Of a DNA stretch of 64,000 nt, positions 57,324 to 64,000 are shown one piece after another. The position numbers and the translations under genes are program-made. The stretch lies in the NCBI GenBank assembly GCA_030442055.1, contig JAUJEB010000015.1:62001-126000 (forward strand), in the 5' to 3' direction. The notes under the pieces are model-generated. The model did not search any database and was not told the origin of the DNA. It saw nothing but the letters and a program-made list of their open reading frames with translations. This stretch comes from Agaribacillus aureus (lineage in GTDB: Bacteria > Bacteroidota > Bacteroidia > Cytophagales > Cyclobacteriaceae). Position 1 is the stretch's first letter. Each line of letters starts with the position of its first letter.

Positions 57324-57913
57324 GTGAAGTTTTGCAATTTAACTTTCGGTTGGACCTTTGATGATTCCGGTAACGGCGCAAGTTTAAAATCTGAAAATTG
57401 GGGAGGATTTCGAATACTCTTTGCCAGTAGTTTGCTAAACACTTTAACTTCATCTTCAAGTTGCAACGCTTTTGGTCCTTTCCAAAAGTATTCTTCGTTC
57501 GAGAATAACGCAACGTAATCTTTCCATTCCCTGCTCTTGGCCTTTTCCGGAAAGTTATCACCATCGAATACCTTTACAGGAAACAGTACTTTTGATCCAA
57601 TAACCTCTTGTGCCCTTAATTCAAAACTTTGCCATTCAGCGCAACACCACTTGGAATTAAAATAAGGGGGATTCCAGATAGCCACCATCACCTTGGCAGT
57701 CTTTAACCCGTTTTTAAGTTCATCACGCCAAATTTGGCCGGTCTCTATAGCTTCATCAAAAAATATTTTAGGTTCATAGCCAAGCTCCAGATGTAGCCAA
57801 TAGGCGATTCTCGATTTAAATGTTCTGATCCATCTTAGTCCATATTCCTTTTCTTCAGGTATATTGACCCGCCTATAGCTAAAAAATAGATCGTAAACAT
57901 AGTTATCCATCAT
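57320..57913 (-). CDS. TIR domain protein
   Basis: This 197-residue protein is almost entirely one TIR domain. It begins YDLFFSYRR (8-15), has a GLRWIRTFKSRIAYWL helix, and carries the SKWCCAEW segment in which Glu93 corresponds to the catalytic glutamate of NAD-cleaving TIR domains. The C-terminal 45 residues are polar and unassigned. TIR domains in bacteria often act as NADases or signal generators in phage defence. It overlaps the KGGVGR ATPase gene by 4 bp. Confidence 0.85.
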   Translation of the reverse strand: MMDNYVYDLFFSYRRVNIPEEKEYGLRWIRTFKSRIAYWLHLELGYEPKIFFDEAIETGQIWRDELKNGLKTAKVMVAIWNPPYFNSKWCCAEWQSFELRAQEVIGSKVLFPVKVFDGDNFPEKAKSREWKDYVALFSNEEYFWKGPKALQLEDEVKVFSKLLAKSIRNPPQFSDFKLAPLPESSKVQPKVKLQNFT

Positions 57914-58028
57914 TCGGGATATTTAATTTCCTATAGCTTTTAACCTGGCATTTGTCTAAAAAATGATTTTAATTAATAAAATAAGGCAAATATTTTTAAA
58001 TCGAAAGTGTTTTCAACGTTAAACTTGC

Positions 58029-59357
58029 TTAACTGCTCAACCTTTCTAAGGCTTTTTTTGCCTGCTCATTACCAAGATCTGCGGCTTTTTGGTACCATTC
58101 CATAGCTTTGTCATAGTCTTTATCAACCGCTTTACCATATTCGTAAAAATTGCCAATGTTATGCATAGCCCAATCATCTCCTCCTTCAGCTGCTTTTTGG
58201 TACCATTCCAAAGCCAGGTTGAGATCTTTTTTTACACCCTGCCCGTTTTCATAAAGCAGCCCAATCCCATTTGTACCAGCAGCATTTCCGGCATCTGCGG
58301 CTTTTTGGTACCATTTCATAGCTTTATCATAGTCTTTATCGACCGCATAACCATGTTGGTAATAATAGCCAATATTATGCATAGCCCAACCGTCCCCACG
58401 ATTAGCCGCTTTTTGATACCAGTTTAAGGCCTTTTGGTAGTTTTGGTCCACACCATGACCATATTCGTACAGAACACCAATACCAGTCATGCCAGCGATA
58501 TTTCCAGCCTCTACGGCTTTTTGAAACCATTCCATGGCTTTGTGATAGTCTTTATTGACCGCATAACCGTTCTGGTAATAATAGCCAATATTATACATAG
58601 CCCAATCGTTTGCGCCTTCAGCCGCTTTTTGATACCAGGTTAAGGCCTTTTGATAGTCTTGAGGCACTCCATAACCACGGCTGTACATCACCCCAATATA
58701 GGTCATAGCACGGCTATGTCCAGTCTTAGCCGCTTCCATAAACAATTCCAATGCCTCATTGTACTCTTCAGCCTCATACTTTCTCCGTCCCTTTTCGTAA
58801 ATGTTTTTCACATCGACCAGGTGCTTCTGCTTAATTTTAGGGGCTGATTTTTCTTTTTCCCCAATTTTGCTTTTTTCCTGTGCTTTGGTCAATTGCCTTT
58901 CCAATCCCTTAACCAAACGATCCATATCACGATGAAAATCCGGATTGGGGCGGACAGGCTGGCCATGGCGATAGATCAGTTTTTTGAGTGTTGCCGGCAA
59001 CTCGGTTTCCGAAGGCATCCCGGCACCTTGTACCAGCAAGGGAATGATTGGAATATTGCGTTTTAAGGCCGATTCAATTTCAATCCTCACATAGTCATTT
59101 TGGACCTGTAAACGAACTTTGCCTTGCTCATTCTTGATTTGGGTCCAATTTTTCCCGATCACCGCCAGCAATATCTGACATTGCCCCACCTGCCGGTCAA
59201 TGTATTCCTTAAAATCCACTCCCAAAGGAATGGAATCCACATCGGTAAAGATGGCTTCAGGGCCAAAATGTTGGCTCAGCCGGTCGTGAATGCGACCCGT
59301 GACGTCCGCGCTATCCTCCCGCCGGTAGGAAATGAATATATGGTTGGACCGATCCAT
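58029..59357 (-). CDS. TIR-Sel1 repeat protein
   Basis: This 442-residue protein has an N-terminal TIR domain (about 5-155: HIFISYRREDSADVTGRIHD, FTDVDSIPLGVDF, and DYVRIEIESAL, with the catalytic-type glutamate near 93-95). A basic linker follows, then about seven Sel1 repeats of 36 residues (about 195-440). The repeats alternate between an NIGYYYQ-type and a GIGVLYE-type unit, so the array has a 72-residue super-period. Sel1 repeats bind other proteins, and the neighbouring ATPase carries the same repeat type. It should be a sensor-effector protein of the TIR island. Confidence 0.88.
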   Translation of the reverse strand: MDRSNHIFISYRREDSADVTGRIHDRLSQHFGPEAIFTDVDSIPLGVDFKEYIDRQVGQCQILLAVIGKNWTQIKNEQGKVRLQVQNDYVRIEIESALKRNIPIIPLLVQGAGMPSETELPATLKKLIYRHGQPVRPNPDFHRDMDRLVKGLERQLTKAQEKSKIGEKEKSAPKIKQKHLVDVKNIYEKGRRKYEAEEYNEALELFMEAAKTGHSRAMTYIGVMYSRGYGVPQDYQKALTWYQKAAEGANDWAMYNIGYYYQNGYAVNKDYHKAMEWFQKAVEAGNIAGMTGIGVLYEYGHGVDQNYQKALNWYQKAANRGDGWAMHNIGYYYQHGYAVDKDYDKAMKWYQKAADAGNAAGTNGIGLLYENGQGVKKDLNLALEWYQKAAEGGDDWAMHNIGNFYEYGKAVDKDYDKAMEWYQKAADLGNEQAKKALERLSS

Positions 59358-59428
59358 CGCTAAACTGGCTATAATTGAACCTTTAATTTAATAAATTTTC
59401 TGAAAATTTGGTTAGATAATTTCCATCA

Positions 59429-60085
59429 TCACGATCCATTGATGATTTTCTTCAATTCTTCAGCGTAGTCGATTAAAACCTGGTTTACTTCAGTCATAGA
59501 GCTAATCAACTGATCATAATCGGGGTACTCCTCCTGGATGGCTTGAGGGGTCTTCCCTATGTTCTCTGTTTTATCTATTTCTTCCTGGTACCATTTTCTG
59601 AATTTTGCCTGGTACTCGGTAAGATGAGGCCTTAAACCTTTGTTGAGTATATCTGACAAAAGTCCTATTAAAGACGCTGATGACGTGTTTTTCCACAACA
59701 ATTCTCCCGAGATCTTTTTGAGTTCTTCCCGGGTAGTTTGAAATAAGGCATACCAGGAATTATAAATTTCAACAATGACATCCCTTTGTTGGTCTATTTT
59801 TATGGCCGCCTTTCTGGTAATCAGCTCAATATAAATTTTATGCGCAATTTCAACATGCTGATAGTTGCGCGTAATTTGATATTCGATGGCCGCCCCTCCT
59901 AGCTCATAGGTAAGCTTTACAGGGATGATATCTTCTGTCACGTGGCCTTTCCTGTATTTTTTTATCAACCATCGGACCAATAGATAACCCGCCGCAATAA
60001 TGACGATGATCCAGGTGTTCAAGACAAAAGAAAAGGTCCATTGGTCTTCATCAAAAAGAACTTCTATAATCTTTATGTCATTCAT
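59429..60085 (-). CDS. one-helix membrane protein of the TIR island, hypothetical
   Basis: This 218-residue protein (start MNDIKIIEVLFDEDQW; an upstream Met at 60121 is possible) has one membrane helix (about 20-40, TWIIVIIAAGYLLVRWLI). A cytoplasmic helical region follows with the striking block YQITRNYQHVEIAHKIYIELITRKAAIK and a C-terminal coiled-coil-like part. I recall similar unnamed proteins next to effector genes in other Bacteroidota, but cannot name a family. It lies 71 bp upstream of the TIR-Sel1 gene in the same orientation. Confidence 0.6.
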   Translation of the reverse strand: MNDIKIIEVLFDEDQWTFSFVLNTWIIVIIAAGYLLVRWLIKKYRKGHVTEDIIPVKLTYELGGAAIEYQITRNYQHVEIAHKIYIELITRKAAIKIDQQRDVIVEIYNSWYALFQTTREELKKISGELLWKNTSSASLIGLLSDILNKGLRPHLTEYQAKFRKWYQEEIDKTENIGKTPQAIQEEYPDYDQLISSMTEVNQVLIDYAEELKKIINGS

Positions 60086-60362
60086 ATCAATGATTTCATT
60101 TTGCGGGTTTTGCCATAACAATATAATAATCTATTCCCTTTTTAACCAAAAGTACCAGATTGAACATAAGCAATAACTTTTCGCCACATTTCAATCTACC
60201 ATCTTTGAAATCAGCCACTGGTAAAATGAATAAGCCCCAGCGCATTCTGTTTTGTCCTCTACCCCGTTAACTGTCAGCTGCATATCAATATAAAATTGAT
60301 GCGGGTAGTTTCTGGCCGCTATTGCCCTACTTTTTTACAAATCAAATAAACAATCCCGGATT

Positions 60363-62372
60363 TTAAATCCCCTTTGCTCTTTCCGGCAGCACCTCGTTAA
60401 AAAGTCTTGCCATCCATTGCTCCAGCTTTTCTTTCGAAATAGATGGCTGTAAGGCCCTTAAAATCCATTTAATATTGAGGCTATAAACATGTCTTTGGCC
60501 ATCTCTCTGAATTAACATGACCGTAAGACGCCGATTGATAATGCCTATATGGCGGGCCTTGGTGTTGGACCAGGCATTTTCAAAAGCGCGAGTGCAGCGC
60601 TGCTTTGAAGTAAATGGTAAATCCTTTTCGTTCCCAAAACGTCTGAACAATTCACCGACAAATTCCACTTTTGTACGGGATCCACCGATTTTTGCCAGGC
60701 AATATAAAACAATCAGCGTATCTTCCGGGAATTGCTGCAAAAACCCTTTGATCATATTGTGATGCCGGGCTTCAATGGCATGTTCAGCTGCATGGGACAG
60801 GGCATCCTGAAGATTCTTACCCAGGTCTTCCCAATGAGGTGCTGGTTTTTGATGACGCAATGTGAATTTTATCCGTGGCCGATTTTTAAAATCTTGAAGC
60901 AAAGCCGCAGTACGATTTTGATCGCGGGTGATGGCATCCGGAGCAAGAAATTCCATTTTTTCATCGGTCATGGCGGATAAAAATTGTTCTTCGTTATAAC
61001 CATCTTCCAAAAAATAATTAATCTTTTGACTTAACAGGAAAGCATGCTCTGCCTCTCGCGCCAGCCATTGATAGTTTCCAGCGATCGCACCTGGCTTGGT
61101 GGGGTCTTTGGGCACAATGATAATTGTTCTATCAGCCTGCCAGATTAAGGTTTGTATGGTTTCATAAATATTGGCATCCGGGTGTAAATTTTCGACAGTC
61201 AGAATTTCAATCTCATTGGTGTAATGTTCGGCAAAGTAGTGTTCAAATTGCTTTTTCAAGTGTTCCGATGCGGAAACACCATGGTTATAGGAAATAAAAA
61301 TACGCCCTTTTATGCTTGGGATCTTATTGTGATTCAGGTTGAGTAGAAATATGGCGAACTCCACGATGCATTCCATCCATACGCTTTCAGGCCTTAAATT
61401 TTTTAACTTATCCAATTCGTTATTATGGTAATATTTTCTGGCATGACGTAACAGTTCAATATCTCCATAATTATCTACAAGTTCTTTAGCAGCACCCGCT
61501 CCGTTTAGCTTATCATAATTTTTGTAACTCTCTTCAATTTTGTCCAGATAATCCTTACTTCTGGATTCCAGTCCAAGGTGTTTATACAGTTCGTTGAGAA
61601 AATAAAGGGTTGTGAGCCGGAAGTATTGGGCCAGGTAGATGTCAGTTTCACTTTGTTCATACAGATGGCAACGCACTTTTTGAGCCTGGTCAAATCCATT
61701 ATGCTTGTTGGATTTCCAACTGCTCCATTCATTGTGATGTGGGATCACTTTCCTTAGCTTGCTTTGAATTGATTTACCGATAAAGTCTTCAGCCAATTTG
61801 GCCCATTCAAAAGCCTCAGGTAGACTGGCCTGGCGGCAGATGGCCCTGAAAATTTGGGCCACGTCTTCGAAATAGCGTTGCATTACTATCCCAAATGTAC
61901 CTGTAAGACTTTCAAGCAAGTACTGGTCCGCAGGAAACATGCCGCGGTATTGATCACCATTTTTGTTTATTCTGTTATGGTATAATACGACTTCCGCTTC
62001 CGTTGTTTCACCATGCAGTTCAACCTGATAGCTAATGCCGGTATAAAGCACAGGGACGGGTCCAAAATGATGAACCGCCACACCTAATTTAGGGAAACGG
62101 TCTGGTTTGCTTCTGATGAGACTAACCAGGTATTTGTCTAGATAAAAATTTCCAGCAATCTGGTCTTCGCTAAATTTAACCAGTTCATTCCAGTTGGTCC
62201 TTAACGCATTAGATAAGAAATCGGGGTGAAATGGGGCGAGTAAGAGGCTTCTCTTTGTCGAAGGTTTAGGGTCTAGTGCATAGGTTAGTAGTGACTTAAG
62301 CGTTCCACTTTTTTGTGGAATAAGTATTTTGCGGCGATAATACTCCGCGGGGTAGTCTAATGACAATGACAT
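60363..62372 (-). CDS. large protein with central TIR/SEFIR-like domain
   Basis: This protein has about 669 residues from MSLSLDYPAEYY (an upstream Met at 62414 would add 14). The first 350 residues are an unassigned, probably ligand- or partner-binding region. A TIR-like domain follows (about 357-500): KGRIFISYNHGVSASEHLKK, then RTIIIVPKD, then WLAREAEHAFLL with a glutamate at the TIR catalytic position. The last 110 residues (TLIVLYCLAKIGGSRTKVEF and beyond) look like a winged-helix type domain. No family name was recalled for the whole. It is the first gene of the island, 277 bp before the membrane protein. Confidence 0.65.
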   Translation of the reverse strand: MSLSLDYPAEYYRRKILIPQKSGTLKSLLTYALDPKPSTKRSLLLAPFHPDFLSNALRTNWNELVKFSEDQIAGNFYLDKYLVSLIRSKPDRFPKLGVAVHHFGPVPVLYTGISYQVELHGETTEAEVVLYHNRINKNGDQYRGMFPADQYLLESLTGTFGIVMQRYFEDVAQIFRAICRQASLPEAFEWAKLAEDFIGKSIQSKLRKVIPHHNEWSSWKSNKHNGFDQAQKVRCHLYEQSETDIYLAQYFRLTTLYFLNELYKHLGLESRSKDYLDKIEESYKNYDKLNGAGAAKELVDNYGDIELLRHARKYYHNNELDKLKNLRPESVWMECIVEFAIFLLNLNHNKIPSIKGRIFISYNHGVSASEHLKKQFEHYFAEHYTNEIEILTVENLHPDANIYETIQTLIWQADRTIIIVPKDPTKPGAIAGNYQWLAREAEHAFLLSQKINYFLEDGYNEEQFLSAMTDEKMEFLAPDAITRDQNRTAALLQDFKNRPRIKFTLRHQKPAPHWEDLGKNLQDALSHAAEHAIEARHHNMIKGFLQQFPEDTLIVLYCLAKIGGSRTKVEFVGELFRRFGNEKDLPFTSKQRCTRAFENAWSNTKARHIGIINRRLTVMLIQRDGQRHVYSLNIKWILRALQPSISKEKLEQWMARLFNEVLPERAKGI

Positions 62373-62414
62373 AAGCGCAACCTTTTTTAGGTCTAACAAA
62401 ATTTTTAAAAACAC

Positions 62415-63748
62415 TTTTTTTAGTGTATAATTGGTAGAGCGGGTCTTTTTTCCCTAATAGCTGGACCAATTTTTTATATACTTAAAAGATATCAATTTTC
62501 TTTAACTTTTGTTGATTATTGCTGTTATGACATTATTATTAAATTGTTAATAGCCGAAGGATTTAATCTGACAAAGAATCTTTCATTTATAGCATATCAC
62601 CTAACTTGCGGAAGTTTTGTCATGAGTTTCAAGCGGAAAATAAGACTTAGATGTGGCAGACCTGTGTTCAGATGATGTTGGATATACTTGTTCGAAATAA
62701 TCGAAATTCAGCATCATTTTCCCTTACTTGAGAGCGCTGGTTTTAAGGCTTATGTTTTTCACTCCCTGGTTATCTTCAGCCACTTTTCCCCGGAGTTCCA
62801 CATCCAATAGATTTATCTTATTTCTTCTACGTAAGACTGGCTTAATATTTTGAGTAATCCTTTCCTATCTAAAACAGAACTTTAAAGGTTAGACAAAATT
62901 AACCGGCCATTAAAATTATGATATGTATGAAAAATATGCCAGGTGAATTTCCTCATTTCATTTACCGAGACCACTATTGTGACAATTTCCAGACATCTAT
63001 CAAAACAATTTATAATATCCCCTAGCTCTCCCCATATGGCGTCATCCGGGCACTGCCGCAGCCCTGAGTGCCAGCTATGGAACTGGTTTAGATTTTCAAC
63101 TTTAGTTATCCAAAACCAAGTTGCAAACTTGCCACATTTTTAAGCTTCAGTGACAAACTAAAGCTAGTGGGGGCAGCTATCTCTTGGTGATGAACCATCT
63201 GGCCTAACCTAACCTACCAACCACGTCATCGCGAACAATGCGTTGGCCGGTGGTGGGTGGGTTGTGAGGCGATCCCCTGGCGTAAGACTACTGATCCTTG
63301 CTATCCCACCATGCCCCTGGTACGTATAATCACAGAACAGCATTACGAGCCAGGGGATTGCTTCTTCACTCGCACACTCGCTCATCGCAATGACGCAAAG
63401 GGGATGGATAGAGGTGTGGTAAATAATCATATGAAGCCAAACACAGTCCTACTCGGTCCATAGTTCACTTTAAACTGTGGATAGATCAACCAAAATCGCT
63501 ATAAGTATATAATTTCCTCCAATTAGATGATTGAAACAAGCTTAATTTTTTAAAACGAGCATACTCATTAAGGTGATTCATAATTAGGATATATATTCCC
63601 AATATTTGAATCTAAAATCTGCTTAAATACTATTCAAAAGTGCATATTCTTGTCTAAAACCATCAGGTGATATATATAAAGAGAATCAACACTTTTATAT
63701 TGAGTTTTTTTTGTTAACTTAGCTAGCAATTCAGCCAAAGACCACAAA
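62415..63748. other. non-coding region with interspersed repeat
   Basis: About 1.3 kb between the start of the TIR island and the last gene. Apart from the palindromic repeat at 63224-63395 I saw no gene or RNA. The stretch should contain the island promoter near 62420-62600, which is AT-rich. Confidence 0.35.
63224..63395. repeat. palindromic interspersed repeat (REP/MITE-like)
   Basis: The ends CGTCATCGCGA (63224-63234) and TCGCAATGACG (63385-63395) are inverted copies, and inside them GCGATCCCCTGGC (63269-63281) pairs with GCCAGGGGATTGC (63349-63361). The CGTCATTGCGA...GCAATCCCCTGGC pattern is a well-known kind of dispersed palindromic repeat in Bacteroidota and other genomes. A short frame inside it is not a gene. 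Confidence 0.75.
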
Positions 63749-64000
63749 ATGCTGGAAATTAGGGATAGATTGAACAAAATTGCATCAAATTTAACTTTAC
63801 AGGAAAAAGGACTGTTCAATCTTGAAAACATCCGATTTCGGAATGGCCTTGCTGATCCAAATAAAAGTTTTTTTCTCGTTAGCCAAGAGAATGCGATATC
63901 TCGACGAATTGACCCTAATTATAGAAATTTATTTACCATCCTTTTAGCGACTCTCCTGATAATAATACCAATTATTCTTGAAATAATAGTATTATTTGTT
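63749..64000 (+). CDS. membrane protein, 5' part (cut by window end)
   Basis: The frame opens at 63749 (MLEIRDRLNKIASNLTLQ) and runs without a stop to the last base, 84 codons. It has a polar N-terminal half and a membrane helix starting at about residue 62 (FTILLATLLIIIPIILEIIV). No family can be assigned from this fragment. Confidence 0.6.
   Translation, partial: MLEIRDRLNKIASNLTLQEKGLFNLENIRFRNGLADPNKSFFLVSQENAISRRIDPNYRNLFTILLATLLIIIPIILEIIVLFV

Noticed and set aside
63257-63463. 68-codon frame near the window end
   Set aside because: It lies mostly inside the palindromic interspersed repeat and is explained by it.

Overview
The window looks like a chromosome segment of a Bacteroidota bacterium, most plausibly a gliding or soil/marine Cytophagales-type organism. 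The support is a SusC/SusD outer-membrane pair driven by FecR-type regulators, secreted proteins ending in type IX secretion (T9SS) sorting tails, an OmpA/TPR/PD40 envelope protein, an EF-G2-type elongation factor paralog, a DUF4374/PepSY iron-uptake pair, and starts that mostly lack a strong Shine-Dalgarno. No rRNA, tRNA, CRISPR array or intact insertion sequence was recognised.

Layout. 0-2 kb: end of a DUF4374 gene and a PepSY membrane protein, the tail of an iron/siderophore utilisation operon. 2-7 kb: a GNAT-like gene and a large secreted GH86 agarase/porphyranase with two CBM6 modules. 7-10 kb: a YdeP-type molybdopterin oxidoreductase with FdhD. 10-19 kb: an S74/T9SS surface protein, two Na+-coupled transporters, a PPK2-YheT-SRAP operon in which the SRAP protein lacks all four catalytic residues, and small lipoproteins. 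19-25 kb: a GT2/LAB_N/GT39 envelope glycosylation operon, YceI and the EF-G2-like factor. 26-36 kb: a serine hydrolase, a cytochrome c/PQQ-propeller lipoprotein, the OmpA protein, a Crp-family regulator and a methyltransferase. 36-39 kb: a degenerate stretch with 22-bp phased repeats, then an exported protein with a small cysteine-rich peptide.

39-54 kb is a dense regulatory region. Two parallel cassettes each encode, in transcription order, a stand-alone LuxR-type HTH protein of 85 residues, a sigma-70 region-2-only protein of about 145 residues, and a FecR anti-sigma protein. The first cassette leads into SusC/SusD and the second lies next to a TPR membrane protein. Between them are a complete ECF sigma factor, two short proteins resembling only the FecR N-terminus, and a three-copy 178-bp tandem repeat. 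The HTH and region-2 proteins could act together as a split sigma factor; this is an inference.

54-62.4 kb is an all-minus-strand island that looks like an uncharacterised TIR-based conflict or defence module: a large protein with a central TIR-like domain, a one-helix membrane protein, a TIR-Sel1 protein, a TIR protein, and a KGGVGR P-loop ATPase fused to a membrane helix, Sel1 repeats and ankyrin repeats whose start overlaps the TIR gene by 4 bp. These two areas (44-54 kb and 54-62 kb) are the best candidates for undescribed systems. The last 1.5 kb is mostly non-coding, with a palindromic interspersed repeat and the start of a membrane protein cut by the window end.
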